A DNA stretch of 64,000 nucleotides from Myxacorys almedinensis A (GTDB lineage: Bacteria > Cyanobacteriota > Cyanobacteriia > Leptolyngbyales > Leptolyngbyaceae). Position numbers and translations under genes: made by a program. Within the stretch, counting starts at the first letter, position 1, and each line of letters begins with the position of its first letter. The DNA is taken from contig NZ_WVIE01000019.1 in NCBI RefSeq assembly GCF_010091945.1, positions 35,933 through 99,932 of the forward strand. Reading direction: 5' to 3'. Below, piece by piece: positions 29,236-39,188 of this stretch. The notes under the pieces were generated by a model. The model did not search any database and was not told the DNA's origin. It worked only from the letters and a program-made list of their open reading frames with translations.

Positions 29236-29521
29236 TTGTTGACTGCAAATGTTGTATTGATCGTTACAAAATCCGTCGCAAGTATATCGACTCTAGCCCT
29301 AAATATCAACCGCTCTTAATGCATCTATACAAAGTGTTAAGCTGCGTGTAAAAGAAGTTGAATCTTTTAATCTCGTTCAATAACCCTATCACTTGCTACC
29401 CTTAAATATCAAGGACTTCACTCGGTTTCCTCAACCAGATTGGGAACTGGATAGAGGTCGAATTTTATCCTAAAAAATAGAATCAGATGCCGAACGCTAC
29501 TCTTTTCTACGGCTGAAGCAA
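29236..29521. other. Gap upstream of the histidine kinase
   Basis: About 290 bases between divergent genes, AT-rich, with no coding frame or strong hairpin seen. It presumably contains the two promoters. Confidence 0.35.
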
Positions 29522-30850
29522 TTGCTCTGCAAGCTCCGACAGATCGCGCCCATGTTGATGCCCACAAGTTCCGAATTTATTGCGCTTTGCCGCGCCCAGG
29601 TGGCGCTACTGACTCAGGCGTTAGGAGCATCACTGAGCATTGTTTACCTAACCGAGGAATGGGTCGAATCTGCCCAAACTCGATTAGTGCCGATCGCAGC
29701 CTACCCGGATATTTCAATCGCGATCGAGCAGGTCAATCGCCTTGCCCCGTCGTCAGCGCGATCGCAAGTGGCAGACTTACCGTCTGAGTTTGAGTTTAAA
29801 GACACAACGTTTGGCTCGCCGTCTCGATCAAACGCCTTAGCACAGCAGCAGCAGATCATTCTGCCTTTGGTGCATGAAGAAATGGTGTTGGGACTGCTCG
29901 TGACAGAACGAGACGATCGCCCGTGGACAACGTGGGAGCGGGGGCAAATTCAGCGCGTTGCCGACACGTTATCGCTGGCATGTGTGATGGATCAAAAAGC
30001 GCAATGGCTTGAAAACACCCACCGTCAGCAACGCTTGGTGCAGACCCAGCAACACGACGTGCTAGATAATTTGGTGCATCAGTTACGGAGTCCGCTCACG
30101 GCACTGCGAACATTTGGTAAGCTGCTGGCAAAGCGGTTGCAGCCAGACGATGGAAACCAACAGATTGCAAACAGCATTGTGCGGGAGAGCAATCGCTTGC
30201 AAGAACTGCTGCAACAGGTGGATGGGGCGATCGATATTAGCAGTGCCGATGTGCTAAGCGATTACGAATCTAGCTCAGAGCCGTCTGAGCAGCCGATTCC
30301 TCTGTTGCCTGCGGGGGTGCTGACTGGCTCAAATTTGGAGCTAGAGTCGTGTGGGGTGGTGGAAATTTTGCAGCCGTTACTAGAGTCTGCAACTGCGATC
30401 GCCCAAGACAAAGATGTGGCAATCCGAACGGAAATTCCTGATTTTGTCGCTCCGGTTTTAGGTAACAATGGAGCGCTACGAGAAGTGTTGAGCAACCTGA
30501 TCGACAATGCGTTGAAGTATACGCCGTCTGGTGGGCAGGTGCATGTAAAGGTTGAGCAGACGTTGGGTTGGGTTAACGTTTGGATTAGCGATACGGGATA
30601 CGGCATTCCTCAAACCGATTTGCCGCATATGTTTGAGCGACACTATCGGGGGGTACAAGCTCAGGGTACGATTCCGGGAACTGGGCTAGGGCTTGCGATC
30701 GCTCGTCGCCTGATGGAACAAATGCAGGGCAAAATCGAGGTATTTAGTCCCCTAAAAAACGGTGGCTGGATCAGCCAAGATACTGATCAGCCACCGTCTG
30801 AACAGGGAACAACCTTCGTGGTTGGGTTACCTGTGATGAAGAGCACTTAG
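29522..30850 (+). CDS. Sensor histidine kinase with GAF domain
   Basis: 442 residues. The N-terminal GAF-like domain (about 18-155) contains ALGASLSIVYLTEEW and LPLVHEEMVLGLLVTERDDRPWTTWERGQIQRVADTL. The HisKA dimerisation domain has the phospho-acceptor His186 in LVHQLRSPLTALRTFGKLL. The ATPase domain has N-box NLIDNALKYTPSGG, G1 ISDTGYGIP and G2 GTGLGLAIARRLMEQMQG. No transmembrane segment is visible, so it is probably cytoplasmic. Possible starts at 29552 or 29558 would trim up to twelve residues. A partner regulator is not adjacent. Confidence 0.9.
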   Translation: MLCKLRQIAPMLMPTSSEFIALCRAQVALLTQALGASLSIVYLTEEWVESAQTRLVPIAAYPDISIAIEQVNRLAPSSARSQVADLPSEFEFKDTTFGSPSRSNALAQQQQIILPLVHEEMVLGLLVTERDDRPWTTWERGQIQRVADTLSLACVMDQKAQWLENTHRQQRLVQTQQHDVLDNLVHQLRSPLTALRTFGKLLAKRLQPDDGNQQIANSIVRESNRLQELLQQVDGAIDISSADVLSDYESSSEPSEQPIPLLPAGVLTGSNLELESCGVVEILQPLLESATAIAQDKDVAIRTEIPDFVAPVLGNNGALREVLSNLIDNALKYTPSGGQVHVKVEQTLGWVNVWISDTGYGIPQTDLPHMFERHYRGVQAQGTIPGTGLGLAIARRLMEQMQGKIEVFSPLKNGGWISQDTDQPPSEQGTTFVVGLPVMKST

Positions 30851-30872
30851 AAGATCCCTTGGATCTTCTAAG
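30846..30872. terminator. Bidirectional hairpin between convergent genes
   Basis: CTTAGAAGATCC (30846-30857) and GGATCTTCTAAG (30861-30872) form a perfect 12-bp stem with a three-base loop, starting inside the kinase stop codon. It lies between the convergent kinase and SLH genes. Neither side has a long T-run, so it may stabilise 3' ends more than terminate. Confidence 0.6.
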
Positions 30873-30884
30873 CTTAGCCGTTGC

Positions 30885-32120
30885 TTACTGGCGAGGCAGT
30901 TGGAAGTCTGTCGTTAGACGCAGATTGAGATCGCTGTTAGGACGGATGGAAATCAAATCGACGCGATCGCCACCAAAAATCAATCCAGCCAATGCGCCAA
31001 CCCCAGTACCAATCAGCACTTCTCCGGCTCTGATGTTGCGATCGCCCGTAACCGCCGCAATTCCTGCCGCTGCTGCCGAACCTAGTGCTGCATTTTTTAG
31101 CAAGCTTCCGGTGTTTGACCCACGACGAATCGACTCCGTTTCAGTGATGGCATCAGAAGTAGCGCTGATAGGCAATCTCTGACCATTCGCCAAGACCAAT
31201 TCTGAAGCGACAAATTGAGCCGCATCTTGAGATACCACAAGCTGACCTGCAACTTGGCTTCCAGCAGGAATTAAAACAGTGCCATCTGCCGTGACGATGT
31301 TTTGAGCAACCGTCAAGGTAATCGGAGTCGGCTGAGGCTCGTTTTTAGCCAACAAGATTCTCTCTGCATTCTCATATCTTAAAGGAATTGCGGTTCCTGC
31401 CGGAATCGTCACAGCTTGAGGAGGCGCAACCTGACCCACAATGTAAGGCGACTGAATCGCGGCAACCTGCCCACTGCTGACCAACGCTTGATAGATGAAT
31501 GCCGCAACATCAGCGCGAGTAGCCGTCTGATTAGGGCTTAAGAATCGCACGTCCGGATAGTTCACTACGATCCGACGTTCTGTCGCAGCGGCAATGCTGT
31601 TACGAGCAAAGCCCGGAATGCTAGCGGCATCCGTATAGGCTTGCAAAACCGCATCTGCTGAGCCAGCGCTGGTATAGTTCAAGCCGTTTGCCAACGACAC
31701 CAAAACTTGAGCACGAGGAATGTTTTCATTGGGGCGGAATGTGCCACCGGGATATCCTGCTAAAAAGCCACTTGTATACGCATCTTGAATGGCTTGAGAT
31801 GCCCAAAAATTGGTTGGAACATCTGAGAAATTGATCGGAGTTCTAACATTTTGAGCATTCGGAAAAGCTTTGCGAATCAACGCTGCAAATTGAGCGCGAG
31901 TGACGGCTTCGTTTGGGCGAAATGATCCGTCAGGAAATCCTTCAATGATGTTTCGTGAAGCGAGTTCTTGAATGAATTGAGCCGCCCAATAATTGGACGC
32001 AACGTCTGGGAAAGTCGCCTGAGCGAAGGCAGGTGCAGTCATAACGATCGGAGCCGTTGCGCCTGCTGTGATTCCGAGAGCGAGAAGTAGAGCCGTTCCA
32101 GACTTGAAATTGCTATGCAT
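30885..32120 (-). CDS. S-layer homology (SLH) domain outer-surface protein
   Basis: About 411 residues from the ATG at 32120 (an ATG at 32135 adds five). A signal peptide ends near APAFAQA. Three SLH domains follow (roughly 37-95, 100-158, 165-222), each with the F.DV..N.WA.xxIQ pattern and RAQ/TRA motifs; in cyanobacteria these bind peptidoglycan-linked polymers. The C-terminal ~180 residues have IPAGTAIPLRYE, TADGTVLIPAGSQVAGQLV and a glycine/alanine helix AALGSAAAAGIAAVTG, resembling a TrbI/VirB10-like beta domain. Probably an envelope-anchoring protein. Confidence 0.85.
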   Translation of the reverse strand: MHSNFKSGTALLLALGITAGATAPIVMTAPAFAQATFPDVASNYWAAQFIQELASRNIIEGFPDGSFRPNEAVTRAQFAALIRKAFPNAQNVRTPINFSDVPTNFWASQAIQDAYTSGFLAGYPGGTFRPNENIPRAQVLVSLANGLNYTSAGSADAVLQAYTDAASIPGFARNSIAAATERRIVVNYPDVRFLSPNQTATRADVAAFIYQALVSSGQVAAIQSPYIVGQVAPPQAVTIPAGTAIPLRYENAERILLAKNEPQPTPITLTVAQNIVTADGTVLIPAGSQVAGQLVVSQDAAQFVASELVLANGQRLPISATSDAITETESIRRGSNTGSLLKNAALGSAAAAGIAAVTGDRNIRAGEVLIGTGVGALAGLIFGGDRVDLISIRPNSDLNLRLTTDFQLPRQ

Positions 32121-32135
32121 ATGAGACGTTCCCAA

Positions 32136-32570
32136 CTAAACCAGTAACTTTTTGTGTTAATTAAGTAGACCTTGATTTATCAACTCAAGTTCCTGCATCT
32201 TACTACAGAAGGAAATTAAGTTTATTCCTGAAAGATGGGGGTATTTTCAGAAGTTTTGGCTAACCTTTGGTCTACTTTCCTATATACACAACTGACGCAA
32301 TAGTTCCCAAAGAAGTTGCTAAATCTAGGACACTTTCTAAACTGGTTAGTAATAGATTGGGATGAGGGGTGAGAACCCTCAGAGAGAGAATGGCTCATCG
32401 AAAAGAGACAGTTAGACAATGTTTTGTCAGGAAGCATAATGTAGAAGAAGCCGATGCCACACTGGACAAGAACTGGACAAGAAGCACAGTAGGGTAGAGA
32501 AAAAGATGAGATTGAACGCGGCTCGCCGACGATCGCGACTATGATGTAGCACTCCTAAATCAGTCGTGAA
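32136..32570. other. 435-base gap between SLH gene and nuclease gene
   Basis: Divergent promoters are expected here. A 71-codon minus-strand frame (32222-32437) has no recognisable feature and was not accepted. No hairpin with T-run noted. Confidence 0.35.
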
Positions 32571-33305
32571 ATGCCACATCATCACCTTGAAAAGATTAAA
32601 GAGGATCTTAAGAGATTGACGTCACCTAGCACCGAGGGGTTTCTGCCCCGCTACCAAGCGAAACCAATAAAAGAGGCAGGCAAGCAGTATTACGTCAGTG
32701 CTGAGGGAATGCGAGTGCCTAGCGTAACGACCATTCTCAATGCAACGAAACCTCCCGAAGACTGGGATCGGTTGATGAACTGGAAGCAGCAGGTGGGGGC
32801 GAGTCAGGCGGCTCAGATTACTCAAACAGCTAGCCGACGCGGGACAGGCACGCACCGCCAGATTCAACGCTATTTAGAAGGCAAAGAGGTTGCTTGTTCG
32901 GAGACGGTTCTTCCGTATTGGGAGAGCGTGTTGCCCGTCTTAAGCGCGGTTGAGCAGGTGAGGTTGGTTGAAGGATTGGTTGTGCATGACAAGCTGAGGT
33001 ACGGTGGCGTTGTTGATTGTGTGGCAAGTTATGAGGGGGTGCCGTGCGTTTGTGAATGGAAGACAGCCGATAAGCCGAAGCGATCGCTAGAGCGCCTTTA
33101 CGACTATCCCCTACAAATGGTTGCTTACTGGGGTGCGGTGAATCGGTTGTATGACCTTGACTTGCAAAACGCTCTGTTAGTCGTTGCGCTGCCGCATCAA
33201 CCGGCGGAGGTTTTTTGGTTTGAGCAAGCTGCGATCGCGCAGTATTGGCAGCAGTGGGAGGCACGAGTCGAGCAATATTGGCGACGCATGGGCTATTTTC
33301 GGTAA
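32571..33305 (+). CDS. PD-(D/E)XK nuclease-family protein (RecB/MGME1-like)
   Basis: 244 residues. The nuclease core is visible: LRYGGVVDCVASYEGVPCVCEWKTADKPK gives the D and the E-x-K of the PD-(D/E)XK site, and LYDYPLQMVAYWGAVNRLY gives the conserved Gln-x-x-x-Tyr. An earlier GTGTHRQIQRYLEG helix is typical of Cas4/RecB/MGM1 relatives. It is expected to be a DNA exonuclease or repair nuclease. It is a monocistronic plus-strand gene next to mtnA and shows no defence-gene partner. Confidence 0.82.
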   Translation: MPHHHLEKIKEDLKRLTSPSTEGFLPRYQAKPIKEAGKQYYVSAEGMRVPSVTTILNATKPPEDWDRLMNWKQQVGASQAAQITQTASRRGTGTHRQIQRYLEGKEVACSETVLPYWESVLPVLSAVEQVRLVEGLVVHDKLRYGGVVDCVASYEGVPCVCEWKTADKPKRSLERLYDYPLQMVAYWGAVNRLYDLDLQNALLVVALPHQPAEVFWFEQAAIAQYWQQWEARVEQYWRRMGYFR

Positions 33306-33352
33306 ATATGCCATCTGCTGGAAACAGGCTCCTCAGGGCTGCAACAAGGGTC

Positions 33353-34465
33353 TTAAACGATTTTTCTCGATTGTAGTTCCGTCTGGATTTGGCTGGGGAC
33401 AAACGCTCCAAATTCAGTCACGATCGCCGTGATCAAACTTGCAGGCGTGACATCAAACGCCGGATTGTAATAGTCCACTCCGGGGGGGCAGAGAATCGTA
33501 TCCCCGACCTGGCACACCTCTTCTGGATCGCGCTCTTCGATGGGGATTTGGCTACCGTCTGCAATGCTGAAATCGATGGTTGAGAGCGGAGCCGCCACGA
33601 AAAATGGAACGTTGTGTGCTTTGGCAATCAGCGCGACGCTGTAGGTGCCAATTTTGTTGGCGGCGTCTCCATTGGCGGCGATGCGATCGGCTCCTACCAC
33701 AACAGCGTCAATCATGCCCTGCTTCATACAGTGAGCCGCCATGCTGTCGGTAATCACAGTTACTGGAATCCCTTCTTGCACACATTCCCAAGCAGTGAGC
33801 TTTGCGCCTTGCAATCGAGGACGAGTTTCATCGGCATAGAGGCGCTCTAAGCGCTCGGCTTGCCACGCAGAACGCACGACCCCAAGGGCAGTTCCGTAGC
33901 CTGCGGTGGCTAACGCTCCAGCGTTGCAGTGGGTGAGAAGGCGCAGCTTTTCAGGAGACGTTGGCAACACAGACAAGCCGTGTCCCCCGATCGCTTGGCA
34001 GGTTTGAATATCATCGGCGTTGATTTGCTTGGCGGTTTCGAGGAGGGCTTGTTTGAGATAATCGACGGAACCGAGGGTTTGTCGAGCGACCTTCAGCATT
34101 CGCTCAGTCGCCCAGAATAAATTGACTGCTGTCGGGCGAGTCTGCCGCAGGGTTTCGGCAACCCCTTCTAGCCCAGCCAGAAAGCGATCGCGCTCTGTCT
34201 CATCAAGTTCTCGTGCCCCCAAATACATCCCATAGGCGGCGGCTACCCCGATCGCAGGCGCACCTCGAACAATCATGGTTTTAATCGCCCGCGCCATGTC
34301 ATCACATCGACTAATTTCGACAAACGCATATTCGTTTGGCAGGCGCGTTTGATCGATCAACAGCACGCGATCGGGCGCGTTTCCAGAAGCATCGCTTTGC
34401 CAGATAACGGGATAAACCTGGTTCACAGAGGACATATGGGCGTAGTTGAGAGCAGCATCATTCAT
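33353..34465 (-). CDS. mtnA: S-methyl-5-thioribose-1-phosphate isomerase
   Basis: 370 residues from the ATG at 34465, which has GGGAG eight bases upstream. The frame extends to 34561 only through a purine-rich leader that codes for a low-complexity tract. The family motifs are [34 protein letters not shown] with the catalytic Cys, and [20 protein letters not shown] with the catalytic Asp. It isomerises methylthioribose-1-phosphate to methylthioribulose-1-phosphate in methionine salvage. The 3' end runs towards the nuclease gene; psb28 is divergent upstream. Confidence 0.95.
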   Translation of the reverse strand: MNDAALNYAHMSSVNQVYPVIWQSDASGNAPDRVLLIDQTRLPNEYAFVEISRCDDMARAIKTMIVRGAPAIGVAAAYGMYLGARELDETERDRFLAGLEGVAETLRQTRPTAVNLFWATERMLKVARQTLGSVDYLKQALLETAKQINADDIQTCQAIGGHGLSVLPTSPEKLRLLTHCNAGALATAGYGTALGVVRSAWQAERLERLYADETRPRLQGAKLTAWECVQEGIPVTVITDSMAAHCMKQGMIDAVVVGADRIAANGDAANKIGTYSVALIAKAHNVPFFVAAPLSTIDFSIADGSQIPIEERDPEEVCQVGDTILCPPGVDYYNPAFDVTPASLITAIVTEFGAFVPSQIQTELQSRKIV

Positions 34466-34480
34466 ATTACTCCCAAACCA

Positions 34481-34510
34481 GAGGGAGAGGGAGAGAGGGA
34501 GAGAGGGAGG
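34481..34510. repeat. 30-base GA-only tract
   Basis: The plus strand is pure purine (GAGGG/AGAGAG units, partly mirror-symmetric) just upstream of the mtnA Shine-Dalgarno site. Such tracts can adopt triplex or slipped structures. It may be a leader element or simple-sequence expansion. Confidence 0.7.
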
Positions 34511-34730
34511 TGTGTGGCTTAGGTAACAGATGTACCGGATGAAAAGACTAGTAGATTCCAATTGTGATCCCAGTTTGGGTTACGAGTTCAAACAAAAATA
34601 AAACGCCTGAAACGCTTTCTAGAAGGCTTTTTGGGTATTTTAGTCACTGCCAACCTTAGCTATGACGTTTTGTAACGTTCCCTGAGATGAGAGAATAGAA
34701 AAATTAGAAATTTACTGCGATCGCATCACT

Positions 34731-35069
34731 ATGGCTACAATCCAATTTGCTCAAGGCATTGACGAAGACGTGGTTCCTGATGTTCGTCTGACCCGCGCTA
34801 AAGATGGCAGCAACGGAATCGCGACGTTCTATTTTGATAAGCCCAAAGCCTTGGAAATGACCAACACGGACAGCATTACAGGCATGTACATGATTGATGA
34901 AGAAGGCGAAATTGTCACTCGCGAAGTGAAAGCCAAATTTGTCAATGGGCAACCCACCGCGCTCGAAGTGCTCCATCTCATGAAATCGGTTGAAGAGTGG
35001 GATCGATTCATGAGATTTATGGAACGCTATGCCGAGCAGAACGAACTAGGCTTCTCTAAATCCAGCTAA
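34731..35069 (+). CDS. psb28: Photosystem II assembly factor Psb28
   Basis: 112 residues, the normal length. The start [38 protein letters not shown] and the acidic middle [29 protein letters not shown] are characteristic of Psb28. It binds the cytoplasmic face of early photosystem II complexes near CP47 and protects them during assembly. It is followed four bases later by moaB on the same strand. It confirms the cyanobacterial origin. Confidence 0.97.
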   Translation: MATIQFAQGIDEDVVPDVRLTRAKDGSNGIATFYFDKPKALEMTNTDSITGMYMIDEEGEIVTREVKAKFVNGQPTALEVLHLMKSVEEWDRFMRFMERYAEQNELGFSKSS

Positions 35070-35073
35070 AGGC

Positions 35074-35577
35074 ATGGCACACCCCCATCCTGATGGTTCC
35101 GGTCGGTCGGTCTGTTGTGCTGTGATTACCGTGAGCGACACCCGCACACCCGACACCGATCGCAGTGGTCAACTCATTCGGCAGGGTTTAGCCCAAGCGG
35201 GTCACTCGGTCGGTGACTATCTGATCATTAAAGATGAACCGGAGCAGTTGCGATCGCGGCTCTGCGAATTGAGCGATCGCGCGGATATAGAGGCGCTGAT
35301 TTTTAATGGGGGAACCGGCATCGCGCCCAGAGATACAACCCACGACGCGATCGCAGGGCTGCTTGAAAAATCTCTGCCTGGGTTTGGCGAACTCTTTCGC
35401 CTGCTGAGTTACGAAGAAATTGGCTCACGGGCAATGGCATCTCGTGCGATCGCGGGGGTTTATGCGGGTAAGCTTGTTTTCTCGGTTCCCGGTTCCTCAA
35501 ATGCGGTAAGGCTCGCTCTGGAGAAACTGATTTTGCCGGAGCTTGTTCACCTTGTCACACAGCTAAACAGTCACTAA
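35074..35577 (+). CDS. moaB: Molybdenum cofactor biosynthesis protein MoaB (MogA-like)
   Basis: 167 residues. MoCF_biosynth domain with [38 protein letters not shown] (molybdopterin-binding loop) and [24 protein letters not shown]. It adenylates molybdopterin or helps insert molybdate. Only four bases separate it from psb28, so they probably share a transcript. The downstream gene malQ is 177 bases away. Confidence 0.92.
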   Translation: MAHPHPDGSGRSVCCAVITVSDTRTPDTDRSGQLIRQGLAQAGHSVGDYLIIKDEPEQLRSRLCELSDRADIEALIFNGGTGIAPRDTTHDAIAGLLEKSLPGFGELFRLLSYEEIGSRAMASRAIAGVYAGKLVFSVPGSSNAVRLALEKLILPELVHLVTQLNSH

Positions 35578-35754
35578 ACCTCCTTCATGGGGCTGAAATA
35601 GGGCTGACTTTGGAGATGTAGAAAGCCGGGAGGATTCAGGTACAGGAGATGGGCAGTTTAGAACGATCGCCCTGGGGGATTGACTTCTTTCCTCTAGCCG
35701 ATTTTCCCCGTAACCTGCCGTGCTAAAGTTCTGAAATCTTCACCCCTTGGTTTT

Positions 35755-37266
35755 ATGCATTTTCCTCGTTCTAGCGGCGTTCTGCTGCACCCAACCTCGC
35801 TTCCGGGTCGCTTTGGAGTAGGCGATTTGGGGGCTGAAGCCCATCGCTTTATCGATTTCTTGGTGCAGAGTGGGCAGCAGTGGTGGCAGGTGTTGCCCCT
35901 AGGACCCACGGGCTACGGAAATTCGCCCTATGCCTGCTATTCGTCAATGGCAGGGCACCCCTTGCTGATTAGTTTAGAGCGGCTTCAAGAGCGAGGATTG
36001 CTTCAAGATGAAGATTTTGCCAACGTGCCAGATTTTCCCAGCGATCGCGCAGACTACGATCGCGCCTACGCCTTCAAATTGCCGTTGTTGAGGAAAGCTT
36101 ACGAAGCGTTTAAACATCAAGCCTCCGACGACGAGAAAAAGGCGTTTGATCAGTTCTGCGAGTCGAAAGCCTTTTGGTTGGATGATTATGCGCTGTTTAT
36201 GGCAATCAAAGATGAGCAAAAAGGCGCAAGTTGGTATCGCTGGAACCCAGAACTGGCAATACGAGAACCAGGTGCGATCGCCCAGTGCCGCGATCGCTTG
36301 AGCGACGAGATTCTCTACCAAAAATATCTTCAGTTTGAATTTTTCTGGCAATGGGCGGATATTAAGCGGCATACCAACGATCGCGGCATTTCGATCATCG
36401 GAGACATTCCGATCTATGTGGCTCACGACAGTGCAGATGTGTGGGCAAATCCTGAGAACTTTAAGCTCGATCGTGAAACGGGCGAACCGGAGCTAATGGC
36501 AGGTGTTCCCCCCGACTATTTCAGTGAAACTGGGCAACTGTGGGGCAATCCGGTTTACGACTGGGACTATCTACAAAAATCAAATTTCAAATGGTGGATT
36601 CAGCGCTTTGAAGCGATGCTTGATCTGGTGAACTATATTCGCATCGATCATTTTCGCGGCTTTGAGGCATATTGGGCAGTGCCGCATGGCGAAGAGACTG
36701 CGATCAACGGCGAATGGATCGAAGCTCCCGGAACAGAGTTTTTTGAGACTCTGAGACAAGACCTTGGCAACTTGCCGATTTTGGCTGAAGATTTAGGCAC
36801 CATTACGCCAGAAGTGGAAGAACTGCGAGATACGTTTGGGTTTCCGGGGATGAAGATCTTGCAGTTTGCGTTTGGCTCTGATCCGGGTAATCCTTACCTG
36901 CCGTTTAATTATTCCACTAATTTTGTGGTCTATACCGGAACCCACGACAACGATACAACAATCGGTTGGTATGAGTCGCTCTCAGAGCATGAGAAGGAAA
37001 ATCTACTCCATTACTTGGGCTGTGTTAGTCCTGAAGGCATTCATTGGGACATGATCCGACTGGCGTTGGGGTCGGTGGCGGCGCTTTGCATTTTACCGCT
37101 TCAGGATTTGATGGGGTTGGGAACGGAGGCGCGGATGAATGTGCCGAGTCAGGCAGACCACAACTGGGCGTGGCGCTATCGACCAGAGATGTTGCACAAT
37201 GGCATCCGCGATCGCTTGCAAAGCCTAACCAAAACCTTCGGGCGCGCCCCAGCAGATTGGAGCTAA
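35755..37266 (+). CDS. malQ: 4-alpha-glucanotransferase (amylomaltase)
   Basis: 503 residues, the size of plant/cyanobacterial DPE1-type enzymes. The start FPRSSGVLLHPTSLPGRFGVGDLG is diagnostic of GH77. The catalytic residues are the nucleophile Asp in YIRIDHFRGFEAYW, the acid/base Glu in ILAEDLGTITPEVEEL and the Asp in YTGTHDNDTTIGWYE. It transfers maltosyl units between glucans in glycogen/starch turnover. It stands alone on the plus strand and faces the CHAT operon tail. Confidence 0.96.
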   Translation: MHFPRSSGVLLHPTSLPGRFGVGDLGAEAHRFIDFLVQSGQQWWQVLPLGPTGYGNSPYACYSSMAGHPLLISLERLQERGLLQDEDFANVPDFPSDRADYDRAYAFKLPLLRKAYEAFKHQASDDEKKAFDQFCESKAFWLDDYALFMAIKDEQKGASWYRWNPELAIREPGAIAQCRDRLSDEILYQKYLQFEFFWQWADIKRHTNDRGISIIGDIPIYVAHDSADVWANPENFKLDRETGEPELMAGVPPDYFSETGQLWGNPVYDWDYLQKSNFKWWIQRFEAMLDLVNYIRIDHFRGFEAYWAVPHGEETAINGEWIEAPGTEFFETLRQDLGNLPILAEDLGTITPEVEELRDTFGFPGMKILQFAFGSDPGNPYLPFNYSTNFVVYTGTHDNDTTIGWYESLSEHEKENLLHYLGCVSPEGIHWDMIRLALGSVAALCILPLQDLMGLGTEARMNVPSQADHNWAWRYRPEMLHNGIRDRLQSLTKTFGRAPADWS

Positions 37267-37333
37267 CCAGGCAGTTTTACCAAAGCCCTTTCGGTCAAGT
37301 TGCTGGTTTGGGTTGCTGTTCAATGGGCTGCCT

Positions 37334-37849
37334 CTATTTCCGAAGTTTATCAATTCTTCTACAAAGCCCTTCTGCTGTTGCTTGATTGAAACCCCGTGCT
37401 GTTCCATACTTGACACAGAATGGATCTAATCCCGAACTGGACGTAGTGCCTGGGTTTCGTTCAAAACGAATCGGCTTGCCATCGCGACTAATAGCTAAGT
37501 TTGCATCACAGGGTTTTACAACACTTGGGCATTTAGCCATTCTCAAGCGAACGCTGTACCTCCCAGCAGGGAGGTTGCCACCGATGAGTTCATTGCCGAC
37601 TCTTTTGCCAGAGCCAACGAGCCGACCAGCGGAGTTGTAGACGAAAATATCCACGTCCCCGTTGGTGGATGTTGCCGCAAATTCCAGCTTTCCCCCTTTT
37701 TCAAAAACAACTGGAACGTTAGCTATGCTGCCCGTATATCCTGTAAAGCGGCTATTAACGGGTTGAGCTTGGGCTACCCCAGTTGTAGTTGCCAAGGATA
37801 AGCAAGATGCTGACAGACCGACCAAAATTTGGATGAAAGCATTTCTCAT
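37334..37849 (-). CDS. Secreted PPC-like beta-domain protein
   Basis: About 171 residues from the ATG at 37849 (nine fewer than the longest frame, which gives a clean signal peptide: RNAFIQILVGLSASCLSLATTTGVAQA). The mature part LEFAATSTNGDVDIFVYNSAGRLVGSGKR and LPAGRYSVRLRMAKC resembles a pre-peptidase C-terminal (PPC) beta-sandwich. Four cysteines could form two disulfides. It is the last gene of the minus-strand CHAT-protease run. Function unknown. Confidence 0.65.
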   Translation of the reverse strand: MRNAFIQILVGLSASCLSLATTTGVAQAQPVNSRFTGYTGSIANVPVVFEKGGKLEFAATSTNGDVDIFVYNSAGRLVGSGKRVGNELIGGNLPAGRYSVRLRMAKCPSVVKPCDANLAISRDGKPIRFERNPGTTSSSGLDPFCVKYGTARGFNQATAEGLCRRIDKLRK

Positions 37850-37996
37850 GATGGTGATATTGGGTAACCGGGACAATGGATTGTAGATGAAATTGAAGGA
37901 TGGAATCGTGCAGCAGCAGGCGTTCTGACCGACCTTTGCAGTTTTGTATCCCTCGCAATTTATATACGGACTAGCGTGGCTCTGTGCTGCAAAAGG

Positions 37997-38692
37997 CTAA
38001 TTTTTTGTTGAAACTTGTTCTCTCTCTAACTGAGAGTGATAGTTTTGGATACCTGATGCCAAGTTGCTAGCTTCAGTTTGTTCCTGTTCTAAGGATGCAT
38101 TTTCTGTATTGATCTGCGATCGCACTCCTTGAAGCTGACTGGTGAGGTTTTTAACATGGTTGCTCGCTTGGCTCAATTGGTCAGCAACCCGAATCACTTC
38201 ATTTCTAAACCCATCATTTGCGATCACCGCTGCACCACAAACAAGGGTGGCTGCGCCCGCTAAGTCTTTCACGTCTTTTGAATAGTGATTGGTTTCGTCT
38301 AGGCTTACTCCGAGCGCTCCCATACAGCCTACTGAGTTTTTGTGAGCCAGGATAAACGCCTGGACTCTTCTGTTGTAGGTGCTTAGCTCTGTCTCTAGCT
38401 GATTGGCTCGGAGTTCTAGGTTTGAGAGCTTTTGTTGTCGTCCGAGCATTCTTTGAGATAGCAAATCTTTTTGTTGCTCAAGTTGTTTGATACTTGATAG
38501 AGCAGCTTGCTTTCTAGTTTCGCGCTCGTCTTCAGCTAATCTTGTTTGTCTTTGTTCGGTCGAGTCGCTTTCTTGTTGCCTGTTTTCTGTTGACCTTTCG
38601 GGTGTAGATTGTGTTGCTCTTGGCGAAACCGCCTGAGTACAACCCGCGATCGCTACAAAGCAAACTCCAATCACAACTGCTTTTTTCAACAT
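37997..38692 (-). CDS. Coiled-coil lipoprotein, unknown function
   Basis: 231 residues. The N-terminus MLKKAVVIGVCFVAIAGC is a lipoprotein signal with lipobox IAGC (Cys18). A Gln/Glu-rich linker leads to a long coiled coil (about 60-115), then a hydrophobic stretch LAGAATLVCGAAVIAND and a second coiled coil (165-225). A good Shine-Dalgarno GAGGAG precedes the ATG. It would be tethered to a membrane, with the coil available for partner binding. It lies 54 bases behind the small membrane protein in the CHAT operon. Confidence 0.65.
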   Translation of the reverse strand: MLKKAVVIGVCFVAIAGCTQAVSPRATQSTPERSTENRQQESDSTEQRQTRLAEDERETRKQAALSSIKQLEQQKDLLSQRMLGRQQKLSNLELRANQLETELSTYNRRVQAFILAHKNSVGCMGALGVSLDETNHYSKDVKDLAGAATLVCGAAVIANDGFRNEVIRVADQLSQASNHVKNLTSQLQGVRSQINTENASLEQEQTEASNLASGIQNYHSQLEREQVSTKN

Positions 38693-38745
38693 ACGTTCTC
38701 CTCACAATAACTAAAGCAATATACCGATCGGGTTGTCCATTCTCA

Positions 38746-39036
38746 TCAATTTTGTGTGGACTTATTTTTTCCTGCGATCGCAAGCCCAACACCAATAGAA
38801 CCTGATATTGCAGCAATCACAAGAGAGCCAGTCGTTTCCGACTGTTTCCTTTCCAGTTCTTGCTTGTCTAACCCATCTAAACCAGTCCATTTTCTAAGTT
38901 CTTTATCAAATTGTCCTCGACTTTCCAACTCTTTTTGAAAGTTCATCATCCCAACAAAAGATGTACCTCCAAGAATTAGAAACATAATTGCAACCGCAAA
39001 GAATACTCCTCCAGCAACGGTCATCATTGGCTTCAT
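38746..39036 (-). CDS. Small two-helix membrane protein
   Basis: 96 residues. Helix 1 (about 4-32) and helix 2 (about 71-88, VIAAISGSIGVGLAIAG) flank a charged loop rich in Lys and Glu. GAGGAG is well placed before the start. No known domain recognised. It is part of the minus-strand run led by the sigma-like gene and could be a membrane anchor or pore subunit for the proteases nearby; that is inference. Confidence 0.6.
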   Translation of the reverse strand: MKPMMTVAGGVFFAVAIMFLILGGTSFVGMMNFQKELESRGQFDKELRKWTGLDGLDKQELERKQSETTGSLVIAAISGSIGVGLAIAGKNKSTQN

Positions 39037-39188
39037 GATTTAGCTCCTCTAACTCTGAATTTGGCATTGAAGCATGGGATCTAACAGCAGCCAGATCTAT
39101 TCTCGATCTGGGCAGTTTCCTGTGCCCCACAAGATATATACGCAGTAGAGCTACCCGGTGCTGCAAGCAGTGAGAATTTTTTTTGAGA

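Noticed and set aside
34600..34660. Terminator-like GCCT/AGGC hairpin upstream of psb28
   Set aside because: Stem of four bases only, in a divergent promoter region; not convincing.
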